Below are positions 13,705 through 29,846 of a stretch of DNA of 64,000 nucleotides, piece by piece. The translations under genes and the position numbers were made by a program. Each line of letters starts with the position of its first letter. Within the stretch, counting starts at the first letter, position 1. The notes beneath the pieces are model-generated. The model was not told where the DNA came from. It worked only from the letters and a program-made list of their open reading frames with translations, and made no database searches. Source of the stretch: Plazaster borealis (lineage: Eukaryota; Echinodermata; Asteroidea; Forcipulatida; Labidiasteridae); the NCBI GenBank assembly GCA_021014325.1, contig CM037467.1, positions 496,001 through 560,000 on the forward strand, read 5' to 3'.

Positions 13705-13847
13705 CCCTTTTCGAAACCAATGCATTTGGGTTCAGCTTCGTCCGCCTGAATGAAGCCCCGTAACGAAAACGCACGATTTTAAAATTCAAAGTGACGCGCT
13801 GCCTAAAGCAAAAAGTGCCGAGGCCGAAGCTGTATTGAAAAGAGCCT
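13705..13847. mobile_element. Degenerate MITE-like element
   Basis: Approximate inverted ends CCCTTTTCGAAAC and TTGAAAAGAG enclose a segment containing GAAGCCCCGTAACGAAAACG. A related segment (GAAGCCCCGTAAGGAAAGCG) lies at 55965-56095, and a single similar end is at 11850. Boundaries are approximate. Confidence 0.4.
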
Positions 13848-15181
13848 ATACATACCGTACTTCACCACTGTCAGTGACTTCTGTGGTAAAACCTATGCAT
13901 TCATTGTTTATAAACCTTATAATCAAACAATGCAGAGTCTCTAAAGTCTAAAAATAGTCCATCGTTTTGCTCTGATGCCAGGAGCGTTTAGCTTTGGAGT
14001 TCACAAGTTCATATGATGAGACGTAATAGTATCTTGAATTGACTGGCCCCTGAGGTAGGGTTGGCCGAGGAGGTGCAGCCAAGCTTGACTAAGTCAACTG
14101 CCTACGGCAGGAATTCCATGACGATGAGCTACCCTCAGAAGTTCACTTTAGTGCTGCTTTATATGAGTACTGTCTACTCATCTGTTGTTTGGTTGTGTAG
14201 AAAAACAAAGACAAATTTACAACATACAGCAAAAATTATGATGGACTGGGTAGGGGTTTGCGAACAGGTAGGGTCTCATCACTGATAATCCATGGGCTGT
14301 TAGAGCCCTTTTGCCCCCGGGACTCATACATCAACGACACGCTGTCATCACTTTAACCCGCACTTCAGAAAAAGACAAGTTCACGTGATTTCTTTATTCT
14401 ATTGACTTTGGTATCCTGACAATAACAATGAATTCAAGAATTTATTTTTCATACAAATTGTCACCGCGGAGGTAACACACTCTACCTTCACATTTTCACT
14501 CTGCAAGCTTGATGTCTCTAAAGGTTTCTATATTAGGTGAATATGCAGCTCTAGCTCCGTTAAAAATGGTTGTAAAAACCAAGCTTGTAATGGTCGAACT
14601 CTCGTTAAAACGACAATAATCTGACCCATATGCCTCCCGCATGGACGCGTAAAAACATCAACTGTCTACCGAAAAAGGAGCAACGCGGATAAATATCGCC
14701 TCCGGCCTTGTCGCATCCGAAGCTCCTTCATTACTCCGCCGTCTACTGAAATTAGACCCAACTTGGGAATATCCCGCACTCCCTTCGAGGAAAGTCAATT
14801 ATCCCACGTAGTCTTCCTCACGTGCTCCAAGATCTATTTGAAACACAGAAGATCCATGATTAAAACAACCTGTGGTATTTTCTCTCATCCCCGTAGTGTT
14901 AGACAAATGGAGTCCAGACTACGATTTGACACACTCTAATTTTTGTTCCCGTTTGGTGTAACTGTGTTTACTTCCGTATTGTCTGCCCTAATCGGGTCAC
15001 GGGGTCACGTGACAGCAGGTCTGCAGGGTCAACAATGGATACTGTATTAGGGGGTGGACCAATGGTCCTTTTTCTAATGTTCTAAGTGACTGTAAAAAAG
15101 AATCGAAGCTAAACTTCAATACTATGGTCAATATAAGCCCATTATCCCCAAACCCCACCTCTGCATATAGAGACAATCATC
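13848..15181. other. Intergenic, no gene seen
   Basis: Only short frames are present, such as 14061-14285, without domain evidence. No supported feature. Confidence 0.5.
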
Positions 15182-15545
15182 TTAAAGAGATTGTATACGT
15201 TTGGTAATTAGAACCCACTGTTTGTTTCAATTCTATATAGTTGTACATACCATAAAACTAATCTGTGAAAATTTCATTTCAAAAGGTGGTAGCGTTTTTG
15301 AAATATTGCCGAAAATCTGGAGTGGTTATGTCCACGCAGGAATAATAATGTGCATTGGAATACACAACCTGAGAAAAGTTACTGTCAGTGACGCTTCTCA
15401 GATTCAAATTTTTTGGGATAAAAAGTGATATCTTTTTCCATAACCGCAGTTCTTCGAAGTGAAAAGTTTCTCAAAATGCATTATACTATCCAAAGTTGCT
15501 GTACTTCTTCACCAAGTAATTACCAAACGTATACAGACCCTTTAA
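15182..15545 (-). mobile_element. TTAA-flanked MITE, type B (inverted copy)
   Basis: It starts TTAAAGAGATTGTATACGTT and ends AACGTATACAGACCCTTTAA. Internally it carries TTTCATTTCAAAAGGTGGTA, GCGTTTTTGAAATATTGCCG and a palindromic core near 15374-15405. It is the reverse orientation of the copies at 21327, 32518 and 54076. TTAA occurs at both ends. Non-coding, about 360 bp. Confidence 0.85.
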
Positions 15546-17192
15546 ATCAAAAGTGAAATAGTGGAAGATGGTTGTCCAAGAACGACGTAGGCACTATACC
15601 TCACTCTAGACACATTGGTGTTCTAATTGATTTGACTTATAGAAGGAAATCGTGACAAGGTGATGCAGTTAATCATAAAATCAACGATTAATCGCTGAGT
15701 TTCATTCACATGGCGTTTTACCGGAGATGAACCGGTTCAACAAAGTATCAATAGATTAGTTTGAATAAATTGTCAGATGGTTGAAAACATTTGGAACCAA
15801 GTAGGGGAATTTCTTCGCGAGACATGATGCCTTTCTAAAGAAAACTAAAAATGTATCCAACCACTTAGATACATTTTTACAAAATGTATCTCACTTGTTT
15901 CCCCGTCTGACGTGTAAGGTCAAAACGAAGACATCTTTATCAACTGGAGACAGGTGGTAAAGCACACTGTATAATAAAGTGTCTCTAAGGCATCAAGATT
16001 TATAAAACTCATGGTTTTTTTTGGTTCTTAATGAATACTTGCCTTAAGGCATTCTCAAGGTGTACTTTGTCTTTATTATGATGTAGTCTGATAGATGAAG
16101 TTGTCTTCAACAGCTTCGCCTTGAGATACACCTCTCACCTTAGTGGTAGAGGGGCCCCATTAGTTTCGTTTCGTTTCGGGTCTACGACCTCTGCCCCTAC
16201 TACTATTGGCATCAGAGGGACCTCGGTGTTCCCCAAGGGGGGTGAGGCAGGTGTAGACATCAGTGGAGCGTAGATTCGATGAACAATGGTCTTGGTGTTC
16301 TGAGACCACAGGTGAGAGGTGGTCAGTGATCTAAAATGAAGAGAGGGATAACCCTTGGGGACAGGTCCAATAGGTCTTGATTGAAGACTTCAGCAACGGG
16401 TCTTTTTTAAACTAAAAAAATATTTAATCATGTATAATAAAATAAACAATTTAAAAAGAAAACAAAAATACCAGGGTAACTATGAATAATTATTGCCTGA
16501 GAGGTGAGTGGATTGGCCTAGGCCCACATTAAACCATGCACCTTCACCGTAAACTTAAAACTTTTGAGGGTTTGTATTTCCATTCTCTATTTTCATATAT
16601 TTTGTGTGGTTCGAATTTGAAGTTTCAATATTTTGGCTGAAACACGTCACTCCATGGCACAATGTTTTTCAAACAAACAACTTCCCCACCATAAATCAAA
16701 ACCGTCTCTCTGTCTGAAAGTTGACAGGCTAGGCGGGCCCGTCGCTCTCATTCGCCCGTAACGAACCTACCTCTAATTACCATGTCTTCCCGTCACCACC
16801 GGGACCTTAAACGACATACCGCGGTCATGCTTTGATGTCAGGCCATCTTGGTACCTTATCCACGCCACCCCTGAGCTCCAAGGACCCGCTAGCCACGGTG
16901 AATAACGACCGGGGCGCACTAGGAGGTCGGAATACGCAGGTGAGAGGCAATTAAAGGCTAGGGTTTCACTCAATATTTCAACTGGTGTATTATTGAAGAG
17001 GAAGTGATGTTACAGTGTGACCTCCAGGTCAACAAATAGAGTTGAATTAAAAGATTCTGTTACACTCTCATTCAACCCCCACCCCCAATGTCAGGTGGCT
17101 TTGGTCTTCTGTCATTACTTTATAAAATGCATTGTAAGTGAGCAAAACGGAAACATTTCTTCTTTTTCAAATAAGGCTTTACAAAATCCAGC
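15546..17192. other. Intergenic, no gene seen
   Basis: A small inverted repeat (AAAAATGTATC / GATACATTTTT) lies near 15847-15882. The minus-strand frame at 16773-16973 shows no known domain. Nothing else is supported. Confidence 0.5.
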
Positions 17193-17524
17193 TTAAAGGC
17201 CCTGTATACGTTTGGTAATTGTCAAAGACCAGTGTTCTCACTTGGTGTATCCCAACATATGCATAAAATAACAAGCCTGTGAAAATTTGGGCTCAATTGG
17301 TCATCGAAGTAAGTTGCAAGAAAATGATGAAAGAAAAAACACCCTTGTTGTACAATTGTGTGCTTTCAGAGAAATTACCTCTTTCTCAAAAACTACGTTA
17401 CTTCAGGGAGGGAGTCGTTTCCTACAATGTTTTACTATCAACAGCTCTCCGTTGCTTGTTACCAAGTAAGTTTTTATGCTAATATTTGTTTTGAGTCATT
17501 ACCAAACGTGTACGATACCTTTAA
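17193..17524 (+). mobile_element. TTAA-flanked MITE, type A
   Basis: The left end is TTAAAGGCCCTGTATACGTT and the right end AACGTGTACGATACCTTTAA. It shares its whole interior with 63350-63725, for example TGGTGTATCCCAACATATGC, and CCTGTGAAAATTTGGGCTCA followed by ATTGGTCATCGAAG. Type A and type B elements share the terminal AGGC...GTTTGGTAAT segment but have different interiors. The short frames inside are not genes. Confidence 0.9.
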
Positions 17525-19014
17525 CCACACAGGACGCCACACAAAATTCAAATCGACATATTTGATAATATTTTGATAACGATTTTTAAACTGAATGCTT
17601 CAGACACAAGATTAATGTTCATCTGACCAGTCAAAATAAACGATTACATAACATGATGCAAAAAAGTAAAACGAGCAAGGGAAACTCTCAATAATGTACA
17701 AAGTTATTTTTGTCATTTCATTAATTAATTTGAAATATTGAAGAGCTGTATACAAATATGTATTCTAATTCATATTTTAAAGATTTTATAATTATTTTAC
17801 AACATTTGAGGTTTGTTCGAGGCTTTTCAATTCAGAATCATAAGGCAGACATTTTAGATCCTTCATAAAATTATTAATGACCATCTTTCACATTTAGATA
17901 TCAATGTAACTTCTTGAGACTCCCATGGGGTGACTATCTATGAGTGATGTGTAGCAATAACAACATGACTTGTTTCTTGTCAATATAGGACCTTATTGAT
18001 TACAATCATGTGCACTGATGTATAGTGCACCGCATTATCAGTATCTCCATCAACACAGGTTGTCATATTTTAATTTGATAACAAGTTGTAATAATTCACA
18101 AGGTATCTGGCGTTAATTCGCTTGGGCGGTATCTCGTCTGTCTTCATGTCATCTAATAGTGATTAGCATTCGGGGCGTTGCTTTAGGGCCTACTGTGGTG
18201 TACCACGACAAGTCACGGCACAATCGTTTTACTCACACAACTCAGAGGGGGCGGGCTAGGATTAACATGGCTCGAATAAGGGTCGAAAATCCAGAAGATT
18301 GCAGGGCTTGAAGCTCAAAATATTGACTAGACCAGAATTATTTTTACAAGACCAGAATTAAAATGAGAAAAACAAATACCGGTAATCCTATAATTTAAAG
18401 TGCTGAACTGTTTTAGTTTGAACAAGCACTAGGAGAAGATTGATCTCATTAAGTGTTCTTGACTACTCTACATAAGACTGAAAGTCAACATCTGGACAAA
18501 AGCACGGAGACTGTGGACTTGTCTAGTCATAATGAGTTACACTTTTACAGGCATGACTGGCCCGATGCTAAAATCACTGCCTTATTGGACCGCAGGCACC
18601 CCTGATAGTGATAATGCCATGGTATTGTCACTGATGTACAGTACTAAAGAACACAATGACACAATCTATTTGAGGGTTGGACAAGTTGAATTTTTAATGA
18701 ACAAATACAAGCTAAGCATGTATATGGGTTTCGTAAACAACTTAAACGTATCAATCAGTGGGTACTGACCGGTATTTAATTGCACATGTACATACATTAC
18801 AATACCATGAATCATGATTCATGAATACACCAAAAAAGTACAACACTTTGTACACTTTTTTGTATTCTAAGATAAGCGGTTGTAACAGAACATTTTCCCA
18901 CATGAATTTAAATTATTATTTAACTTAAGACTGTACTCACCGTCGTGCGTAATGTGGAACTGGTGCTGGGAATGAAAACTACTAATTTTTACAAAAACTT
19001 GTGCCTTCCCGCCA
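17525..19014. other. Intergenic, no gene seen
   Basis: This is the region upstream of LSM12. A 78-codon frame at 18532-18768 starts with ATG but has no recognisable domain, and I do not call it a gene. Confidence 0.5.
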
Positions 19015-23143
<4,129 letters not shown>

Positions 23144-24565
23144 GGTATGATGGTCCATCTTCATTCTACATCCTTAGGTTCCTCCTTATCCCCTTCTTCA
23201 TCCTCCAGTCAAGAGTCCCCAAGACAAGGAATCCACACTCCTCCAAAGTCTTTATGGCTGGACAAACCAGGCTTGTATATCAGGGGATGGGGTGGGGGGT
23301 TTCGCTGCAGTGCAAGTGATTTATACTTGCCATAGTTAACTACATGTATTTATAAAATATACACAGCTTTATGACCAATCCCTTTCCACACTCATTCAAC
23401 TTTCTACAATTCATTGACTGAAATCATCTGCACTTATTTGTTTCGGACTTATCTTTGGAAATGTTGTTTTGATTTACTTGAAAAGATGTCATTCTCAACT
23501 GCACTTAGATCCATGATCTTCTGTTACTGTTGGTTTTGTAAAGATCCAGATAGTGCGAATGATTTTTGTTTGCTGGAATATTGCTTCGATACAAAGGGTT
23601 AAACTGATTTAAACTTCACAAAAGTTACTTGAGTTCTGTCCTTTATTTGTAATTTTCGTTTTGTTTTTGTATTCTCCAATGTTATTTTGTTTTCATTGTT
23701 TTTGTGTGCTATCTTTTTGGCGACAGAATCATTGTTTTTTAACACAACTGTTCGAAAAATGTTAAACTGGAGGTCGTTGGTTCAAATCCCCCTCTAGTCA
23801 ATTTTTCTTTGTTCAACCCAAAATCAATTTGGTTTTTGCACATTGTTTGTGTTGTTTTTTACATTTTGCAGAGCGGAAATGAGATAGCTGTAAAATGAGG
23901 GAGCAACCTTTAAGATTGTTTTTTATAAGTTAACGATAACGATTCAGAGACAAGTAAAGACAGAGAAACATTTTACAACTCAAAATATTTGGGGAGAATT
24001 GAGTTTCCAGGAAGCCCGAAGCATCTCCCTAAAACACAAAAATAACTTAATATTGCTGGTTGTGATGAATTTGGTTCATTTTTGAAAAGTTTTCTTTCTT
24101 GTTTTATTTTCTTGAACCATTCCTCTCAGATGAAGTCATGCTCCAGGCCATTATGCACAAATTCATTTTGTAGGGCGATATTCTCAAATCTTAGTCGCAT
24201 CTCACAACAGGAAATGTGACAGGTTGTACTTGTTTACAAATCAGGCTTGATTTGTGTTTGTTTGTTTGTTTTGTTTTTTATTTTTGTTTGAGGTTTTCAC
24301 TGTTATGGGAACATGTTGTATTTCCTTCAGTTTAAATAAAACATCTTAAAACAGGGCTACGCTATAAAAAAAACAAAAATAATAAAAAGTGAAATGAGTT
24401 CAGCACCGGGACCTGATGAACTTAATGTTCACAAGATGAACTAATTTTTACAAGTGGGTTTAAAAAAAAAAAAAAAATTCAAGGCACCAAAAATAAGGTT
24501 TTCATACAAAGATATTCAAAGTACAAGGAAACACATTTTGATTTTAAGTAATAATTTAAATAAAG
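23144..24565 (+). other. Probable LSM12 3' UTR and flank
   Basis: AT- and T-rich sequence follows the LSM12 stop. AATAAA signals lie at 24335-24340 and 24559-24564, either of which could end the transcript. A SINE head fragment sits inside at 23763-23835. No other gene is seen. Confidence 0.45.
23763..23835 (+). mobile_element. SINE head fragment
   Basis: GGAGGTCGTTGGTTCAAATC, then CAATTTTTCTTTGTTCAACC, match the B box and adjoining module of the SINE at 20221 and 21941, in the opposite orientation. The A box is missing. Confidence 0.75.
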
Positions 24566-25004
24566 ATTACCATAAAATTTAATATTGTTTTGTGTTTTAT
24601 TTCTTTGTTTTGATTTTGATGTTATGTGTGAATTTTCTTTGAATGATGCAGAAATAATGCTGAAATTAGAAGCTTATTTCCTGTCTGTATTTCCTCTTTG
24701 CAATATTACAGTTTTCTTGGTTGAAAGGCTACGGGGTGGGCCTTTTACTGGTCATCATCAACCATTCATAGCAACTGCTTGAGGGATATAGAGCAAGCTT
24801 ATTCCACTTGTAATAGGGAATAAGCATCTCTAGCCCCTCAGAGGGGTATTAGGCTTGATAATGATGTGAAAAAAGCTTCGTACCCCGGGTATAACACGAT
24901 TTCCCAGACTGCAGGAAAGTGAGGGAGCTGCAAAATGATAAGGTGTTACGTCATCACGTATTGTAGGGTAGGGAGGAGGAGCATTTGACAGCACGACTCA
25001 TAAT

Positions 25005-25166
25005 GGGCCCAACTTCATAGAGCTTAAGCACACCAATTAGCTGAGCACAACAAAGTTATGCATAGCAGTCAGCGAATATACCTGTTCACATGTACCATCT
25101 TTGACTGGTATCCTGCTTATTTGTGCTGAGCAGAAATGTTTACCAGCAATGTTTTATAATGGGCCC
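25005..25166. mobile_element. MITE with GGGCCCAA..CATAGAGC ends (copy 1)
   Basis: It starts GGGCCCAACTTCATAGAGCT and ends TATAATGGGCCC. The interior (CATGTACCATCTTTGACTGG, TATCCTGCTTATTTGTGCTG) matches the 192-bp element at 35490-35681. The right end is shortened. Confidence 0.7.
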
Positions 25167-25570
25167 TTCTTACAAGAACTGAGTAAGCAGAAAACGTCAG
25201 CCTTTACGGGCTTTATGAACTCGTCCCCAGAACTGGCCTTCAAAATGTGAACAAATTCAACGCCACTGAAATGCAGTACACATCCAGTCAGATTTTGTTC
25301 TGAATGTGACTTTGCTTAGTGTGGAACTTGTAAAAATAATAACCAACAATGGCGCCCTCAATGTTTGAGCAAGCGTACTCGGTGTGCATGTATGACCTTA
25401 GCCCGAACATCTGACGTCACACTTCGAAGCTCGTGAATAACGCCAGACAGCGGCCTCGAGCAACTGGCAGAATCCTGGTAGTAGCTACCATTACATTGTG
25501 TATAAACACTAACATTACATGCAAACCTTCGCACCTTGTCCAATGAAATCATTGGACATGTAAAACCAGT

Positions 25571-25602
25571 CCCTGTCTTTATCCTTGCGGATAAAGACAG
25601 GG
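25571..25602. repeat. Perfect 14-bp hairpin
   Basis: CCCTGTCTTTATCC and GGATAAAGACAGGG are exact complements separated by TTGC. ACCAG flanks it on both sides in direct or near-direct form. No T-run follows, and this is eukaryotic DNA, so it is not called a terminator. Confidence 0.85.
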
Positions 25603-26717
25603 CACCAGTCTAGTATGACCTCTACAGTCTACATTGCAAAAACACTGACAGAGAGTAAGAAGCAACAGCGGCGTAGCAAGGACTTTTACGGGGGAGGGGG
25701 TTGCTTTTGAATTGGGGGGGAATTGGTTTGTGGTGGGGGTAATGCTTTTATTTTTGAAGGGGGACGCTGCAGGGGGCCACATCATCTTATGTTCTTGCAG
25801 GCCCTTGGGGCGGACGCCCCCCCCCAAAAAAAAGTCCCCAAAATCAGAAAAGAAGAAGAAAAAGTCCACTCAAACAACGGACCAAAATGGCTTGAATTGG
25901 GCCTTCATTTTCTACGCCGCTGTGAAGCAAAGCCTAATATCGCTGGATCGAGGTATATATACAGTTCACGAATCACGTTATTTTGCTTTATCACCACTTG
26001 TTAACATATTTCCCAAGGTGATGTAGTATTTGGATTGACTCACAAATGATTTGAAGTTAGTGTAAACAGGATCCAGGCGAAACCAAAAGTAAACCGGATT
26101 CGACACCTGTGAAGTAATTTAAGGAAGTGGGTTTTGCGATATTATCATGTTTACTGCTTCACTTAAAGAGAAATTACATCTTTGATAATTGTATCTTTTG
26201 AGAAATGTGGATTTGCGGGGTAGGATTTCATATGAAATATTATTCCAACGGCCTGTTTACATACGGTGCTTCCATGACTGCCGTGATAAACGAGAGAGCA
26301 AATGGTGATGATTTTAAGCTGTCACATTGTCAGACACCTTGTTCAAGCGATTGTCGGCCGACCATCACTTCAAAATAAAAAACATATAAAACAAAGAAAT
26401 TTTCTTTTTATAATGAAACAACACCTGGCGAAACGATTTCACTGGATACTTGGGAATAATGAATACTTTCAGTCAAGTAAGTTATTTTGTAGTAACTTGG
26501 AAGTACATTTTTGGTCATGTCTACAAATGATTCTTTAAGTGCAATTATTGTTTACTTGAGACAGTTTCGCAGAAAAGGGCATTCAAGGTTGTGCTATTCT
26601 TGCTTTAAGCTTGTGCACAGCACAGCACAATGGCATGCAGAATAAAAGATATTGAATAACGTTGACCCTGAGCGACCAATGAAATCCAAATGAATAATAG
26701 TCATTGTATCACATTGC

Positions 26718-26800
26718 GGGGGCGGGTTGGGTATTGGACTTTCCCTTGAAAGAAGTTCAGGCATATAAAAACACCCAACACCGTCAATGTTCACTTCACT
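26718..26800 (+). promoter_or_regulatory. TATA-box promoter with GC box for the DUF4430 gene
   Basis: GGGGGCGGG (26718-26726) is a GC box. TATAAAA (26764-26770) is a good TATA box, about 165 bp before the start codon, placing the expected transcription start near 26795. This contrasts with the TATA-less LSM12 promoter and fits a regulated gene. Assignment is by position and consensus only. Confidence 0.6.
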
Positions 26801-26933
26801 CCTAGACGTAAACTGTGAGCGGTGCTGTCGCCTTAACTACTTCTGGTGAATAGTTACCACTTGGTCACTGATCAATCTAATCAGTTTAATCAGTCAAATC
26901 ATTATCAGTGGTCCTAAGTTACGAATCAATATC

Positions 26934-29846
26934 ATGATGGGGCTTTTTCAAACACCTACCAAGATGATGTTGATAGTGTTTGCTCTTCTATTTGCAGCTA
27001 TCTTAGGTAAGTTTAGGGCATCGCTAGTCAGTAATTATCTTTCAACAGAAACAATTCCCACCATTTCTTGTTTTGAATACAGTCTAAACTTCTTCCCTTA
27101 TGAGATTGTTACCCTGTGTAATTCAAAACCTAACAATAAACTTCGATTTGTTATATACCGGTGCTCTCAATACTTTTAAACTGAAAAAGGGAGAATGTTA
27201 CTTGATTTTCAGAATATTAAGTGTTGTCTTGTTTTATGAGCTTTCGACTGGATGTCCCCAATCGTCCTCACGAGTAAGCAGCAACGCTGATTTTCGAGGG
27301 GAAAAAAGAAAAGAAAACTAATTAGCATTATGGCATTTGAGGCATTGCATGGTGAGGTATCAATGTAATTTATATTCGGTTTGCGGTAACATCGTAATGT
27401 ATATCTACTTTGCTGTTTTTTCTTTGAGAACTTGTCTTGCTATGTATTCTACTGCCGCGGAGTAGATTTCGGAATTCGGGAGACTATTCTAATTAGCATT
27501 ATGCCCTGTTTTTGTAGCTGAGCACGACGATGACCTTTGCCACTCGGAGGATATGACGTCAGGAATGGAGGATGTTCAGCTGGTAAACTCTTACCTATCC
27601 GTTGATGGTGTCATGAACGTGCTTCCACTGTGTGGGATGCAGTACAAAGTACCAGTTAAGGCAACTTTGTATCAAGGAATGCTTGCCGCTAGCCAACAGC
27701 AAGGAAGTAATTTCACGTAAGCAAACAAGAAAAGACACAGCTCTAGATCCAGAAAAGAAAGAACGAAATTATAGAAAATAACAAGGGAAGAAATAAACAA
27801 CCATGCTCTATAGACAAGCAGGAAAAAAACAGACAGACACACAAGTGCCACAACACAATAAACAGTGCATCAACATCATAAACATGCGAACTTAATTAAT
27901 ACAGTGATACAACTAAGTATAGTTGTTACTTTTTGTAGTTGTATGATTTTATGTTGTATGGACGCTAACCTGACACGTCTTTTCTTGTAATTATTTTTTT
28001 TAATCGTAATCGATTAACTGCAGGTTTACAATCAGTCCTGTGGATCCAATGTACGGACACTTAATAGAATCAATCAACGGCGTTCCTCCTAACGCTCCGT
28101 TTTATTGGATACTCTTTGACAACACAACGAAGATGTCTTCACAAGTGGGTAAGAAGGAGTTATCGTAGCGATATTGATTGTTTTAACAGTCCGTTTGTAT
28201 TTTGCGTGTAATTAATTTTTGTGGAGAACCCAATCAATTTCAAATGGCCCAAACCATTAGATATGGACCCTACTCAATTCATCCAAATAAACAACCAGGT
28301 CACTGCTTAAAGCCATTGTACAAGTATACAGAAAAACCCATCTGGAAACCATATGGTTCATTTCACACAGTAGTGGCTATTGACCCCAAGGTCAAGCAAC
28401 TGCTGTGCAATTCCTATGGGAATTCCGGGAGAGCTGGTCATTGATGGATTTTTGTGTGTGAAAAGGACCCCGGATGGCAACAAGACATTACCATGCTATT
28501 TGGCTAGGTGTAAATGGGGAATGCTGATTTTTTTAGATAAAATAAAAATGGCCGAGTACTGATTATTTAATTAAAACCGGACAGTGGACTACAGTCCGAT
28601 GGCAACATTGAGTGTTTTAAGGCAATTAGTGCGAGCGGTTAGCTGCATGGCAAATTTTTCATTGGTTGATCTAATGTCACATGGTATTGATACTATTTGT
28701 CCATTGGTTGATCTAATGTGATTAATCAGGTGGATCATGTGAACTTTAATCGTAAAGGGAAGGTGACCCAAATCATCGATGGCTAGATGAGTCCCACTCA
28801 TGCGTTTATTTTATATTGAATATACAAATTCGATTCTGTTTTTTGCAGGTGTTGATTTTATCGACATAACCAGCGAAAGCGCGTATCTCTGGCAATACGT
28901 GAATACATCCGGTGGTCATGATACAAACTACACAGGTAAGGACTATGTCAAGTTTAATTGTGCCATATCTACGTATCGCTAAGTAGCACTATGGACTCTC
29001 CGTATGGTAGTTGCTCGTTTGTTTTTCAATAATGTAAACTTGCAAGTAGATTTGAAACTAACACAAATATTTTGACCTTTATATTTTGGCTTCGAAGGTT
29101 CATGTGGTGGTCCATCTGTGATTGTTCCAACCATGCCACTAATGTATAAAGTCGCGTTCCTGACCATCTCAAACAAAGACACCAACGATAACTTCAAACC
29201 AGTCTGTAAAAGGCCTATTTTGATCAAACCCATTGGTACTACAGTGTTTAGTCTTTTCCAAGACGCAAATATGCAGCTACCAATTTATGTCAAGTAAGTG
29301 TACAAGTTTTTTAAATGCCAGTTGTAATTTTTATGATAATGCACTATACATCATTTTTTTTATTTCGAATAATAATTATGTGTGTTTGTGGTTTCTTCAA
29401 GTGCGAGTCTTGATATGCAAATGAACACAGTGACGGAAATTAACGGAGTCCCCAATGCCAACAATAGATCTTGGACTGGTTACTACGCGGACTCCAATGA
29501 TATGATACCTTACGGTAAGTTTGTTTTTCCTTCGAGGTCTTAAAAATAAACTTTTCGTCAACAAATTCCCGATCAAGCTACTAATAGGCGCGGCTCTAAC
29601 GCATTTTTTAACGAATGTCATAAAATGTCACCCGTTATTGTACAGTTTATTTTGTTCTTGCTTCATGTAGACCTTGCGATGACAGCTGCTGAAGATGGGG
29701 ATCATTTCGTGTTTCGTTTTGAAGAAAACCAGGCTCCAGGGGCGGATGACAAAGATTCTGGGAATGTTGGGACGCCCTCTGCTGGTCAACTCAGCATTCT
29801 GCTTTATGCTGTGATGTTGTTGGCAACTATGATGCCTTCAATGTGA
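26934..29846 (+). CDS. Secreted, probably GPI-anchored protein with two DUF4430-like domains
   Basis: Seven exons (26934-27006, 27518-27716, 28024-28148, 28849-28935, 29098-29293, 29402-29514, 29671-29846) join in frame to give 322 residues. All introns are GT-AG. Residues 1-25 form a signal peptide. Domain 1 (about 43-150) has ESINGVPPNAPFYWILF, the core of the DUF4430 fold that ends vertebrate transcobalamin and intrinsic factor. Domain 2 (about 175-283) has TEINGVPNANNRSWTGYYAD, then AEDGDHFVFRFEE. Sequons lie at N89, N124, N151, N159, N227 and N248. The acidic, glycine-rich segment 286-303 is followed by a hydrophobic end (304-322) without a charged tail, typical of a GPI signal. The cobalamin-binding helical barrel is absent, so vitamin B12 transport cannot be assumed. 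Either the first or second Met could start it. Confidence 0.8.

Larger units (their letters stand above)
24566..26717. other. Intergenic; hairpins and one MITE, no gene seen
   Basis: It contains tandem small hairpins near 24796-24845 (GCTTATTCC...GGAATAAGC and AGCCCCTCAGAGGGGTA), a MITE at 25005-25166, a perfect hairpin at 25571-25602, and G-rich low complexity at 25685-25830. Reading frames across 25579-26026 derive from the G/A-rich tract and are not called. Confidence 0.55.
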
